A DNA stretch of 35,550 nucleotides from a virus, in the IMG/VR virus record IMGVR_UViG_3300030328_002821, positions 1-35,550 of that record; one strand, 5' to 3'. Below, in pieces: positions 16,756-25,965 of this stretch. A program made the translations under genes and the position numbers. The notes below the pieces were generated by a model. That model had not been told where the DNA came from, ran no database searches, and worked only from the letters and a program-made list of their open reading frames with translations. How positions within the stretch are numbered: position 1 is the stretch's first letter; the number at the start of each line of letters is the position of its first letter.

Positions 16756-19524
16756 TTAATCACCCCTAAAATTACCTTTCAAATAATAAACTGCATCTTC
16801 TGATACTCCATATTTTTTAGCAATTCTAGCCATAGAATCTGTTTCAGAAACAATAGACTCTATATCGTATGCAGTTAACTCTACACTATGTTTTTCATGC
16901 ACCTTTTCTATTGCAGTATTTACATGAGAAAAATTATCCAATTTAGATATTCCATAATATACAGGTTTATCTAACATTTTTCTAATAGAATCATGGGCTT
17001 CTAATAAATTAATTTCAAATTCACTTTTAACAATTAATCCTTTCTTACTCAAATTATCATAACTCTGTATAAATGATGAAACTAGATTTCTACTACCCGA
17101 AGTCCCTTCTTGTGCAGCATTATATCCCCTAGAACCTAAGCCTAAATCTTTTGCTCTAGGATTCAATAAATCATCACCAATGTAATCACCTTTTCTTTTT
17201 CTAATATGTTTAACTAGAACGGCTAATGGGTATAATTTACTCTCTCTATTTTTCTCAAACTCTTCTGCTAATTTTTCAACAGGTGTACCATTAAACTCAA
17301 CATCAATATTTAAGTTATTTTTTTCCTTTATTTCTTGTAATGCCGCCCCAAACTCTACGTCTATATCGTGAGTATGTTGAGTTTCAAAGATTAAATCTAA
17401 TTGTTTAGCGGCAAGTTCCATTTTAGATTTTATAGAAGATAATCTAGAACCGGGTTCTATATTACCAATCTCTTCTAGTAATTCTGTTAATCTTTTTAAT
17501 CCTTTTACTGATAATGTTGCTGTACCCATTTCAGAATATCTTGCCAATAGAGTAGTAAAAGCAGTAGGCTCTTTACCTTCTTGTGACATAAAGAAATCCA
17601 TTACTTTGTTAGTTACATACTCCGGCTCATCATCAAACGGCATATACTCACTAAGTAAAGGTCGGATAACATAATCAATCAAACTATCAACATAATCATC
17701 ATACTCTGTTTCTATTTCCTCTAATACATCTTTTAGTTTACTACCTTTTCTCCCAGTAAATAATGACGAATATGTTTGTTGATTAGTTTTATTGGATTTC
17801 TCCCTACCTGTTCTCCCTACTTGAGTAGTGGCTCTAGTAGGCATTGCTTCTTTTTCAGTAGCAGTACCAAGATTTAGAATATCATACATAATATCGAAAT
17901 GAGTTTTTAATTTTTTAATGAGGCTATCCATATCAGATATATTAAACTCATCGGCTAATTTATTAGTTAAAGGAAGATAATAAAAATCTTGCACCTCGTC
18001 TTCCGTAGCATACTCTTCTAAATCATCTATATAATCTGCTAATTTACTTAAGTCAGTTTCATTTAATTCAATATCTATTTTAGTCGCATATTTCTTTGCT
18101 CTACGCTTTAGCGACTCTATGTCTTTTTTGAATGTAGGCACTCTTCCAAATGCACCACTCTTCCAAACATATTTGAAAAGTGGGTCTACCTCTTTCATAG
18201 TTTTGAAGGATTCTATGTCTTGGAATAATGCTGATTCTGTTTTATTACCAAAGGCTTCCCTAGTTGCCAAATCTGTTTGAGTTTTTGTAGATTTTTCATC
18301 AAAGTCAGATTCAACCCTAACATCCATTTCATCATAGTCACTTCTAGCAGCCATTGCTGAATCTAACTCAACACTCTGAAATGTGTTCTCATCTTTCAAA
18401 TATCCCTGTAAGAAATCCCCAAGTAACATTATTGCTTGTATACTTCTATCTTCTCTATCAATTGGTTGTTTTGGTACTTTTACAATATAATTATCTTCTT
18501 CAACTAATCTATATTCTTTTAACTGTGCTATTCTCTGCAAAATGATAGGCATATCTTCTTCGGATACTCTTTCAGTAGAAAGATATTTTTCATAGGATTC
18601 TATAAACTCATCTTGTGCATTAATATATTTATTAAATGATGAGTGTTTCTTTTCCCAATAAGCATATATTTTATCTCTCCTATCTAAAGATTTTAGAGAC
18701 AATGAGCCAACCATTAAATCAACACTAACCTTTCTAATATCTTCCTGACCTGAAATATTTATGGATGTTAATTTCCTAAGTATAACTGATAGGTTTGTTT
18801 TTAGGTGTGAGTAATTTTGTATTAAATCTTCTAATTGTGATATATGAGCATTCAACTTAACAGGAGAATCTAAATAATTCTCTCTACCTTTCTCAGATAG
18901 TGTTAACTTATTCATTGACATCTTTTTTCTTTTTAATAATGAAGCAACTGTCAATGTCTTTCCATCTATCAATAAATTGACTACAATAGGTTTCAAAGTA
19001 TCACGGATAATAGTATCTGCTGATGCTATATCTTCAAATGCAATAGCGAACCCTTCCGATGAATCCCTAGCATAATCATAAAATAAATCCAATACTTTTC
19101 TTTTAGTTGGTTCAGGAAACTTTGTGAATCCCTTATACTTGCTTATTTCATCCCTTACTGCATTTTTATATGACGTTCCTGAAAATTTCCCTGTTTCCTT
19201 ATCTGCTGTACTACCCAAAAACTTAGCATTTATTTTAATATCATGCCCTCTAGTCATTTTACCTGCCATACCAGTTTCAGGATTATCTCGTTTTTCTGCT
19301 AATAGAATAGCGTAGGCTAGGTCTTCAGCAGATGTAGTTTCTCTTACATATTTTATAAAATCTCTTCTTATAGATTTAATATCAACATCTTCTTGTTCAG
19401 CACCACCCGTAACATACGGCATCAATATTGAATTTAATGCGATAGTTCTACCCTTTAAAATAACATCCATTATTTCATCAAAGAAATCATTATCCCCCAA
19501 CCAGTTTTTAAATTGTTCACTCAT
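16756..19524 (-). CDS. Very large helical late protein with C-terminal HTH-like segment
   Basis: About 922 residues from the ATG at 19524, which is preferred over a GTG at 19539 and has GAGGCGG upstream. The protein is highly charged and almost entirely helical, with long coiled-coil stretches. The last ~40 residues (SMARIAKKYGVSEDAVYYLKG) look like a helix-turn-helix. No enzyme motif was seen. It overlaps the preceding gene by ATGAGTGA. It may be an internal virion or ejected protein or a DNA-associated protein; the size is unusual for a gene next to the terminase. Confidence 0.65.
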   Translation of the reverse strand: MSEQFKNWLGDNDFFDEIMDVILKGRTIALNSILMPYVTGGAEQEDVDIKSIRRDFIKYVRETTSAEDLAYAILLAEKRDNPETGMAGKMTRGHDIKINAKFLGSTADKETGKFSGTSYKNAVRDEISKYKGFTKFPEPTKRKVLDLFYDYARDSSEGFAIAFEDIASADTIIRDTLKPIVVNLLIDGKTLTVASLLKRKKMSMNKLTLSEKGRENYLDSPVKLNAHISQLEDLIQNYSHLKTNLSVILRKLTSINISGQEDIRKVSVDLMVGSLSLKSLDRRDKIYAYWEKKHSSFNKYINAQDEFIESYEKYLSTERVSEEDMPIILQRIAQLKEYRLVEEDNYIVKVPKQPIDREDRSIQAIMLLGDFLQGYLKDENTFQSVELDSAMAARSDYDEMDVRVESDFDEKSTKTQTDLATREAFGNKTESALFQDIESFKTMKEVDPLFKYVWKSGAFGRVPTFKKDIESLKRRAKKYATKIDIELNETDLSKLADYIDDLEEYATEDEVQDFYYLPLTNKLADEFNISDMDSLIKKLKTHFDIMYDILNLGTATEKEAMPTRATTQVGRTGREKSNKTNQQTYSSLFTGRKGSKLKDVLEEIETEYDDYVDSLIDYVIRPLLSEYMPFDDEPEYVTNKVMDFFMSQEGKEPTAFTTLLARYSEMGTATLSVKGLKRLTELLEEIGNIEPGSRLSSIKSKMELAAKQLDLIFETQHTHDIDVEFGAALQEIKEKNNLNIDVEFNGTPVEKLAEEFEKNRESKLYPLAVLVKHIRKRKGDYIGDDLLNPRAKDLGLGSRGYNAAQEGTSGSRNLVSSFIQSYDNLSKKGLIVKSEFEINLLEAHDSIRKMLDKPVYYGISKLDNFSHVNTAIEKVHEKHSVELTAYDIESIVSETDSMARIAKKYGVSEDAVYYLKGNFRGD

Positions 19525-21139
19525 CAGATACCGCCTCACTACTTTCCACTTTCTTTGTTGCTATTTTTAATTTTTCTAAGACTTTTATAGGTTCAGTAAC
19601 ACCTTTAATATTGATTCGATAATTATCTTCTACAACTTTTTTCATAGAATTATAAATCCAATTTCGCAAGGCTTCCCGTATCTTTCTATACAAACCCTCA
19701 TTAATTAATTCTTTTAACATTAACTCATAATTTTCTTCTCTAGTTTCTTTATCCTCTGCATCTCTAAACTTACCATAATAATTACCAAACCCGTCATTAC
19801 CATCTACAACGCCTAATACTAAACCTACACCCTCTAACATAGGAATCAAATCTTTAAACACCCTAAACCTTTTATCAGGTTGACCAAGTTCTTCACTATC
19901 TCTTTCCTGTATCTCAAAAAGAGTCTGTTTTATATCAATATCTTCTTCTGTAAATAATCTAGATAAATGTTTTAAATCATTTACTGTTGATAAAACATAA
20001 TACCCACTTCTATTTTGCATATTATCAAATGCAACAGTTCTTTCATCATATTCTGTTACCCAGTCCTCAAAATCTTCTGCCCCTTCAAAACCATATTCTT
20101 CATATGTAGGATTTTCCCTTTCACTTGCTAATGCTAAATAGTCATCAGCAGGTAATTTATTCAAAGATACTCCCGCAGATAATCTCCTTATATATTCTTC
20201 AAATTGCTTTTTTAAATCAACATCTTTCGCAATTTCCTTTAAAAATTTATTATCTTGATACACTTTTTTATTTTTAATATCTTCTTTAGTATTTCTAATT
20301 ATTTTATCCATTATACTTTTTAGTCCACTAGGCGATTCACTACCTCTCAATCCTTTCAAAGCCTGTTTAGTAGCAATAGATAATTTTGTTTTCTTTTTTT
20401 GAAAACCTCTAGATTCTAGATTACCCGAAGAATCAACAGGTAAGTCTTTAGTTTCTATAATGTAAATTAGAGCAGGGTATAACTCATTATAATCATTCCC
20501 AAGAAATTCATCTGTACCTTTTGGTTCATCAAACATCTCTTTTTTATTTCTTTTTGGTATATTACTACTAGTAACAACTTTTCTTAAATACGCTATCATC
20601 TTTTGAGAATTAGGTCTAGCACTTATAGTATATGTATCAGGTGCAGGTTTGTCAATGTTGTAAGTATTTTTCAGCATTTCATATGCTTGAGTTTGTTTTA
20701 CTTCACCAAAATTTTCGATTGCATCGAATAATTTTGTTTTATTATCTCTTACATTCTTTACTCTATCCTTTTTTGTCTCAGGAGTGTTAGCAGAGTTAGA
20801 CCAATTTGGTAAAGATTGTATGTCGCCTGATTTGAACTTCTCTAATATATTAGGGAATTGACTTCCTTTACTACCGCCAACTTGTTGACCTGTTTTGATA
20901 TTCTTTATTGCTTCCAGTATTTTCTTAGCCCTATCATCTACTCCATCAATGGCTCTAATCTCAGCAAATGATTCAGGATTATCTAAAAAATATTGTATTG
21001 CTTTTCTTCTACCTGCAACATTTGCCCCAACAGTCTCCGAAATGAATTTATCCATTTGTTTATCAGTATAGAGATTGACTAAAATCCTCCTATAATCATT
21101 AGCAGTCTGTCTCGGAAGTGCTTTCAATAAATTACTCAT
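19517..21139 (-). CDS. Large helical late protein, unknown function
   Basis: The 540-residue product starts at the ATG at 21139 inside an ATGAGTAA overlap with the preceding gene; an earlier in-frame start would overlap more and lacks a ribosome site. It begins MSNLLKALPRQTANDYRRIL. The protein is helical and charged, with Lys-rich regions that could bind nucleic acid. No known motif is recognised. Its place next to the other large late proteins suggests an internal virion component. Confidence 0.6.
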   Translation of the reverse strand: MSNLLKALPRQTANDYRRILVNLYTDKQMDKFISETVGANVAGRRKAIQYFLDNPESFAEIRAIDGVDDRAKKILEAIKNIKTGQQVGGSKGSQFPNILEKFKSGDIQSLPNWSNSANTPETKKDRVKNVRDNKTKLFDAIENFGEVKQTQAYEMLKNTYNIDKPAPDTYTISARPNSQKMIAYLRKVVTSSNIPKRNKKEMFDEPKGTDEFLGNDYNELYPALIYIIETKDLPVDSSGNLESRGFQKKKTKLSIATKQALKGLRGSESPSGLKSIMDKIIRNTKEDIKNKKVYQDNKFLKEIAKDVDLKKQFEEYIRRLSAGVSLNKLPADDYLALASERENPTYEEYGFEGAEDFEDWVTEYDERTVAFDNMQNRSGYYVLSTVNDLKHLSRLFTEEDIDIKQTLFEIQERDSEELGQPDKRFRVFKDLIPMLEGVGLVLGVVDGNDGFGNYYGKFRDAEDKETREENYELMLKELINEGLYRKIREALRNWIYNSMKKVVEDNYRINIKGVTEPIKVLEKLKIATKKVESSEAVSDE

Positions 21140-21350
21140 TTTCAAAATCCCCCAATGTAGTCTGCCTGTATATCTTATCATTAATCTCTTTGATTAATTC
21201 ATTCACCCCTCTCTGAATACCATTCAAAGCGTTGGTGATTTCTTTTGGCAATGTACCTGCACTTTTAATATCACTTATTTCTTTGGTTATTGTGGCTTGC
21301 ACTCTTTTAGCAGAATCCAATACGGCTAATTTATCATCTAAGGTAGTCAT
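21132..21350 (-). CDS. Small coiled-coil protein
   Basis: The 72-residue protein has heptad-like helices (DDKLAVLDSAKRVQATITK region and VNELIKEINDKI) and an acidic tail. It overlaps both neighbouring genes, so it is probably translated by coupling. No known family is recognised; it may be a chaperone or linker for the adjacent large proteins. Confidence 0.55.
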   Translation of the reverse strand: MTTLDDKLAVLDSAKRVQATITKEISDIKSAGTLPKEITNALNGIQRGVNELIKEINDKIYRQTTLGDFENE

Positions 21351-22654
21351 TGTATTCCTCTTATTGTTTCAAACCACATACTTGCCTTTTTATTAGACAT
21401 ACGGTTTTCTATATCTTTTATTTCTTGTTCTATTCTTTTCCAACTTCTCTTGGGTAAATTTTTCTTTGCATTTTTTAATCTTCTTCTTAAGAAATCAAGT
21501 CTTTCTTGTGTATCAAATTTAAAATTTGGAGATTCCTTCTTTTTAGGTCTCTCAGGTATGCCTTGTTCTGCTATTCTTCTCTTGTAGGCCGCAAATTGCC
21601 TTTTGTGTTTGTCTATATATCTCTGTGCAGTTTTAACCATATCGTCAAGTTTAGTCCATTCTGAATCTTTTTTTGCTGTTACAAGTGCTTCTGCAATATC
21701 CTCTTGCATACTACCCCTAACCCTTATTGTATAATCACTAAATAATTCACCTAATGTAATGGCAGTTCCCGAAAATTGTCCTATTAAAGCGTTAAGAGTT
21801 TTTTCATCATTTAACAATTTTAACAGTTTTTCACTATAAATAGTTCGTAATACAGATAGGTATATATTTCTATTTTTTTGAATCTCTTGCCTAATACCAT
21901 CCCCTTTTCGGTATGTAAATCTATTTATATAATCTAAATCAGGTTCAAATTGTCTCATTGCTCTTTTTTCAAAATCTGTTAATTCATCAAACGAGTGTAA
22001 TTTTATACTTGGTTGATGGGCTTTTATTCTTTTAGCAAAGTATTGTTTAAATTTTTCTCGATTTACAGTTTCATCGGGATTCAAGATACCTGCTTCTCTT
22101 CCTTCTTCTAAATATCTTTTATACTGTATCATTGTTCTTCTATTTTTACCATATTTTTTTGGTCTAGTTGGATATTTCTTTTGTCGCCCTGTTATCAATT
22201 CTTGCTTAGGTGAAAAATAATATTCTACTGCTTCAGGATGTTGTTTCATTCTTTCAGCATCTTGAACAATATTATTTCTAGTCATAGTAATATGCCACTC
22301 AGGAAATTTTTCTCGCAATTCATTTATTTTACCTGAACCCATAGGTCTTTCAGTTACCATACGAAGTCCTCTCCAAATATATTTACCTGAACCTTTTGCT
22401 GATTGACTAAACACCTCTTTACTAAAACCATGTTCATCAGCAATTATATGTCTGATACTTGGGTCTATTTCTCCCGATTTATGGTCAAGAATTTTAACAT
22501 CCAAATCATAAGCATTTAATCTATCTGCAAGTTCATCAGGATTTAATTCAGATTCATCAATTGATTGGGCTTGTGTAAAAGATAAGGGAGCAAACTTACC
22601 ATCACCAACTGGCTGCATAGGTGGAGGTGCTTTCAGAATATTTTGCCAACTCAT
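21347..22654 (-). CDS. Late protein with W-motif at both ends
   Basis: This 435-residue basic protein begins MSWQNILKAPPPM and ends KASMWFETIRGIQ, so W-motif-like peptides sit at both termini. The middle is rich in Lys, Arg and Tyr with a segment 'ELREKFPEWHITMTRNN' near residue 115, and the last 100 residues are very basic and helical, suggesting nucleic-acid or capsid-lining contacts. It overlaps the next gene by ATGA. No known family is recognised. Confidence 0.6.
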   Translation of the reverse strand: MSWQNILKAPPPMQPVGDGKFAPLSFTQAQSIDESELNPDELADRLNAYDLDVKILDHKSGEIDPSIRHIIADEHGFSKEVFSQSAKGSGKYIWRGLRMVTERPMGSGKINELREKFPEWHITMTRNNIVQDAERMKQHPEAVEYYFSPKQELITGRQKKYPTRPKKYGKNRRTMIQYKRYLEEGREAGILNPDETVNREKFKQYFAKRIKAHQPSIKLHSFDELTDFEKRAMRQFEPDLDYINRFTYRKGDGIRQEIQKNRNIYLSVLRTIYSEKLLKLLNDEKTLNALIGQFSGTAITLGELFSDYTIRVRGSMQEDIAEALVTAKKDSEWTKLDDMVKTAQRYIDKHKRQFAAYKRRIAEQGIPERPKKKESPNFKFDTQERLDFLRRRLKNAKKNLPKRSWKRIEQEIKDIENRMSNKKASMWFETIRGIQ

Positions 22655-22920
22655 TGTAACTTCTCCTCTTCTGAATCAAGGTATTCTTTTGCTGTTCTAC
22701 CCATTAATTCCCCAAATTCTTTAGCCTTCTTAAGTGACCCTTCTCTTACTGGAAAGGGCAACATACGCGTAAATGCTTTTTCATTAATATAAGCAAACCT
22801 TTCTTCAAAATTCATGTTAGATAAAGCCCTTAGTTCCTCTTTCATTTGTGCAGCCAAAGTTTCATTTACATTTTTTTCATCATGAAACTTAGGTTCTTTT
22901 ATTATTTTTTCCCAACTCAT
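22651..22920 (-). CDS. Small late protein with N-terminal W-motif (MSWEKIIK)
   Basis: The 89-residue protein begins MSWEKIIKEPKFHDEKN and is otherwise helical and acidic (ending YLDSEEEKLQ). It overlaps the TerS-like gene upstream by ATGA. No known family is recognised; it belongs to the W-motif series. Confidence 0.6.
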   Translation of the reverse strand: MSWEKIIKEPKFHDEKNVNETLAAQMKEELRALSNMNFEERFAYINEKAFTRMLPFPVREGSLKKAKEFGELMGRTAKEYLDSEEEKLQ

Positions 22921-23573
22921 TGTAATTTCTCCTCCATTTTATTTCTAACATCTAACCAAACATCAGGATGGTTTTGTGCTAATACTTCTTGTACTATCTG
23001 CATTTGTGCAACTATAATTGTATCTTGTCTCTTATGTACAAGTTTACCTTTGAACTCCATAACATACTTTAGACTCTCTCTAATCTCTCTAGCAAGTTTA
23101 GTTAAACTATCAATAGATTTTGGGTCTGTACTACCTTCATCAAACAATGATTCTATCATATTATCTAATCTACCAATGTTTCTCTCAAGAGTTTCTATCT
23201 CATCTATTTCCTTTACAGCAATCATATTTGCTGCGGATTGTTGAACTAAAGGTTGCAAGTGATTTTTTACATGACGCACTATTTGTTCTTCTGAACACCC
23301 TACAATATTTGCTGCTGTTATCGGTGTCATATTACCTGCGTGTAATTGTTCTTCTAATTCCATCCTAATGGGACTAACGCATAAACCACACTTAGGATTA
23401 GACGAGTTAACATATTCTCCCATATGATTTCTTTGGTGTCTAGAAGTTGTACCACTAGGCCAATCATATTCTCTATCTATAATATCTGTGCTAATATGTA
23501 ATTCTTCGATTCTATGCTCAATATCATACCTATCCTCATGGTTACAAAGAACACATCGTTTTCTAGTTACCAA
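22917..23573 (-). CDS. Terminase small subunit candidate with duplicated zinc/HTH modules
   Basis: The 218-residue protein has two tandem modules of identical spacing: C7xxC10...H46xxxH50 and C62xxC65...H101xxxH105. Each looks like a zinc-bound helix-turn-helix (RHQRNHM and VRHVKNHL). A long coiled coil follows (about 120-180, IDSLTKLAREIRESLKYVMEF), a pattern common in small terminase subunits, which bind DNA and oligomerise. A TTG start is used, with GGTGATTTT just upstream. The name is inferred from architecture and the presence of TerL in the same operon; a transcription factor is the main alternative. Confidence 0.55.
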   Translation of the reverse strand: MVTRKRCVLCNHEDRYDIEHRIEELHISTDIIDREYDWPSGTTSRHQRNHMGEYVNSSNPKCGLCVSPIRMELEEQLHAGNMTPITAANIVGCSEEQIVRHVKNHLQPLVQQSAANMIAVKEIDEIETLERNIGRLDNMIESLFDEGSTDPKSIDSLTKLAREIRESLKYVMEFKGKLVHKRQDTIIVAQMQIVQEVLAQNHPDVWLDVRNKMEEKLQ

Positions 23574-23577
23574 AAAA

Positions 23578-23724
23578 TCACCTTGTATATGATAAACAAT
23601 TTGCTTTAATTCCTAAATTAACATTATCCAAAATACAACGCATATCAATGTTATACCTACAATCAGTTGCTCCGCATATTCTAATTTTACATTCTGCTTC
23701 CTTTACTATCTGTTCCCAACTCAC
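23578..23724 (-). CDS. DUF1540-like Cys-rich micropeptide with N-terminal W-motif
   Basis: This 48-residue protein begins at a GTG that overlaps the upstream stop (GTGA). The start reads (V)SWEQIVKEAE, the W-motif. Five Cys follow (12, 17, 22, 30, 43), with the pattern CGATDCRYNIDMRC resembling the small metal-binding DUF1540 family (C-x4-C-x-Y-N...C). It probably binds zinc or another metal. The stop codon lies within the GGTGA that serves the next gene. Confidence 0.6.
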   Translation of the reverse strand: MSWEQIVKEAECKIRICGATDCRYNIDMRCILDNVNLGIKANCLSYTR

Positions 23725-24815
23725 ACTACCACCTTCATTATAGTTCTCCAATCTTTAACTTCTCTATCATCACTTGTTAATTTTTCATCTTCTTTAGGTT
23801 CTTCTTTAACAGGGGGTTTCCAACCTGCTAATTTAGCCATATGATTAACCTGCCTTCTAGAAATATAAATATAGAAATCTTCAACAAAACCCGGTGTACC
23901 TTTGGCATTCAACAAGGTTTTAACTCTCTCACTTTCTGTATTATTTGCTACATTAATAGGTGTATCCATCAATCTTGTTCTAGCCTTAGTTGTTGCGAAG
24001 TTTCCTGCCTTTGTTGTAAACTCATCATCCCTAACCATAACTTTCATCATTTGTCTAATTTCTGAAATACCCTCGTATGCAAACTTTGCAGCACCTTCTC
24101 TTTCTATTTTTACAGGAGCATTTTCTTCTATGTGGTGGACTGCTGCATTTATGGCCTTTATTCCTTCTGTAACGACAGCAACTAACCCCGGTTTATTAAA
24201 TGGTGAAAGACCCCCATCACCATAAATTGCTTGCCACATTGGTGGTGTAGCCTCTCCTTTACTTGTATCCCACCAAGAATCATCTGCTGCTTTAACACTT
24301 TCAACTTTATTTTTATAATCTTTTCTATATTTAACATAATCACCAGTTCTATAATGACCATATATTGTTTTCTTTACAGGCTTTTTTGTTCTAGGTTTTA
24401 TCCCAACAATACCTTCAAACTTAATATTTCTAGGGTTTAGTTCACTTTCAGCACCACCATGTGTATTTAATATACCAACTATCTTTTCAAGTTCCTTAAC
24501 TTCTTCAGGAGTAAACTTAGGTTGTTTTGCAAATTGTGATAAAAACTGTATCTCTTTAGCCAAACCCGGTGTTTCTTTTGGACCGGAATTACCCATTATT
24601 CTACCATCTATACCATGTCTCATTAAAATATCTAACAATGTACCTTTGAACTTAACTACTCCCATACTAGCGGCACTAATTTCTTTAGCAGTACTATGCC
24701 ACTCTTTAAACATCTCAGAAAAAGTTTCACCGGAATATTCTACTCTCGATTTCCCATTCCCCATAGAAATAACAGGTTCAACTTTCTTTACGGGCTTCTT
24801 TTTTCCTTTTACCAC
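23721..24815 (-). CDS. Late protein with C-terminal W-motif
   Basis: The 364-residue product uses a GTG start with a strong AGGAGG leader. Its first residues are very basic (VKGKKKPVKKVE). Middle regions are globular with Gly/Lys-rich segments; the C-terminal tail is acidic and then ends REVKDWRTIMKVVV, a W-motif at the C-terminus. No known family is recognised. An internal virion or DNA-associated role is plausible. Confidence 0.6.
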   Translation of the reverse strand: MVKGKKKPVKKVEPVISMGNGKSRVEYSGETFSEMFKEWHSTAKEISAASMGVVKFKGTLLDILMRHGIDGRIMGNSGPKETPGLAKEIQFLSQFAKQPKFTPEEVKELEKIVGILNTHGGAESELNPRNIKFEGIVGIKPRTKKPVKKTIYGHYRTGDYVKYRKDYKNKVESVKAADDSWWDTSKGEATPPMWQAIYGDGGLSPFNKPGLVAVVTEGIKAINAAVHHIEENAPVKIEREGAAKFAYEGISEIRQMMKVMVRDDEFTTKAGNFATTKARTRLMDTPINVANNTESERVKTLLNAKGTPGFVEDFYIYISRRQVNHMAKLAGWKPPVKEEPKEDEKLTSDDREVKDWRTIMKVVV

Positions 24816-24930
24816 GTTTTAACCTCCTATTAACTGTTTTATTATTAAAGAGGTCGCTTGTTGCGGCAGAAGTGGTAGAAACCGTACCTGACATTTTTAA
24901 TTGTTCAAACCAATCTGATAACTTTTCCAA
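24778..24930 (-). CDS. Basic micropeptide with N-terminal W-motif
   Basis: The 50-residue protein has a TTG start, with GAGGTGG immediately upstream. It begins (M)EKLSDWFEQLKMSG and ends in a highly basic tail (RRLKRGKRKKEARK). It overlaps the next gene start by 38 bases. The start motif supports a real gene, but the size and the overlap keep confidence moderate. Confidence 0.45.
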   Translation of the reverse strand: MEKLSDWFEQLKMSGTVSTTSAATSDLFNNKTVNRRLKRGKRKKEARKES

Positions 24931-24931
24931 A

Positions 24932-25060
24932 TTACCACCTCATAATACTAACTAACCATTTCCAAAGAGTAGTACTATCTTTTTCTTTTGTTATAGGCGT
25001 ACTATCTTCTTCTTCAAATAAAGAATCCATTATTTTATCATGATTATGACATTCTATCAT
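24932..25060 (-). CDS. Acidic micropeptide with Trp-rich C-terminus
   Basis: The 42-residue product starts at an ATG with GGTGG five bases upstream. It is acidic in the middle and ends TTLWKWLVSIMRW, an amphipathic, Trp-rich end that loosely resembles the W-motif. It stops just before the next gene. No family is recognised. Confidence 0.4.
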   Translation of the reverse strand: MIECHNHDKIMDSLFEEEDSTPITKEKDSTTLWKWLVSIMRW

Positions 25061-25070
25061 GGAATCCACC

Positions 25071-25757
25071 TTAATCCCTCTTAATAGTATCTTTCCAATC
25101 TAATGATTTGTATTCTCGCATCTTATCTTGCCAAGTTTCTTCATCTTCTATGGAAAATGAATCTGATACATCTTTAGGAGGGTCAGGGTCTTTAGCGGTT
25201 AAATCTTCTAATCCACCCATATCCTTTATTTGTTCTACAATTAACATATCGTATGCTCTAATGAAAGTATGGCCTACATAATTCTTAAACTCAGATGATT
25301 CTGCTATTTGTTTTAAAGCATGGCTAATAAGTTGCTTTAATTTATGTTGTTCGACATTAGATAATTCCCCTGCCATAACCTTCTCTAATATTTTTTCTTT
25401 TATTTTACCATCCATTGCTTCGGCTGCTGCATCAAAAAGACCTATTTCTTCTAATTGTTTTATTGTCTCTTCACTTAAATCCTTAGTTGAAGTATCTAAT
25501 GCCATAGGTTCGGCATCATCATCTAATTCTTCCATCTGCTCTTTAGCGGCTTGTAAAGTAAGAGTCAATGGTTCTCCTAATAATGGTGAAACGAATGAAA
25601 CTAAAGTTTCTTCTGTTAGTTCATCAACAGTAAATTTATTGAAATCTTCCATTGCTAACCCCGATAAATCTAAAGCAGTTTCTTCTACAAACCCACCTAA
25701 TCTATTAAATATAGGGGAATACCCTGAACTCTGTAAAACATTACGATAGTCTACCAT
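25071..25757 (-). CDS. Late acidic protein with C-terminal W-motif
   Basis: About 228 residues from the ATG at 25757 (a TTG at 25784 is possible). It is acidic and helical (Glu/Asp/Leu-rich), with an N-terminal 'DYRNVLQSSGYSPIF' segment, and ends MREYKSLDWKDTIKRD, a clear C-terminal W-motif. The acidic, helical body fits a scaffold, chaperone or assembly factor, but no family is recognised. Confidence 0.6.
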   Translation of the reverse strand: MVDYRNVLQSSGYSPIFNRLGGFVEETALDLSGLAMEDFNKFTVDELTEETLVSFVSPLLGEPLTLTLQAAKEQMEELDDDAEPMALDTSTKDLSEETIKQLEEIGLFDAAAEAMDGKIKEKILEKVMAGELSNVEQHKLKQLISHALKQIAESSEFKNYVGHTFIRAYDMLIVEQIKDMGGLEDLTAKDPDPPKDVSDSFSIEDEETWQDKMREYKSLDWKDTIKRD

Positions 25758-25817
25758 TACCCTACAACCCGCTATCACTAGCAACCCGTCAACATTGGCT
25801 AGAGGCTTTAATACTAT

Positions 25818-25964
25818 TTATTCTTCTTCTAATAAATGATGCATTCCTAACCATTCTAAGAAAGCAACTTTCATAGGTTTCTCTGTATCCCAATTCTTTT
25901 TACCATCTATATAATAGGGGTTTGAAAAACCTAATAATTGTGCTTCCCAATAATCCCAATCCAT
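25818..25964 (-). CDS. Trp-rich micropeptide with N-terminal W-motif-like start
   Basis: The 48-residue product begins MDWDYWEAQLLGF and ends in an acidic tail (HHLLEEE). Five Trp residues in 48 is striking. The gene starts two bases before the end of the preceding paralog gene's untranslated gap, with GGAATTAAT as leader. Small tail-assembly chaperone-like proteins can have this size, but no family is recognised. Confidence 0.5.
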   Translation of the reverse strand: MDWDYWEAQLLGFSNPYYIDGKKNWDTEKPMKVAFLEWLGMHHLLEEE

Positions 25965-25965
25965 A

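Noticed and set aside
16521-16763. Minus-strand 80-residue frame over the GNAT gene
   Set aside because: It is out of frame with the GNAT motifs and has a repetitive low-complexity composition.
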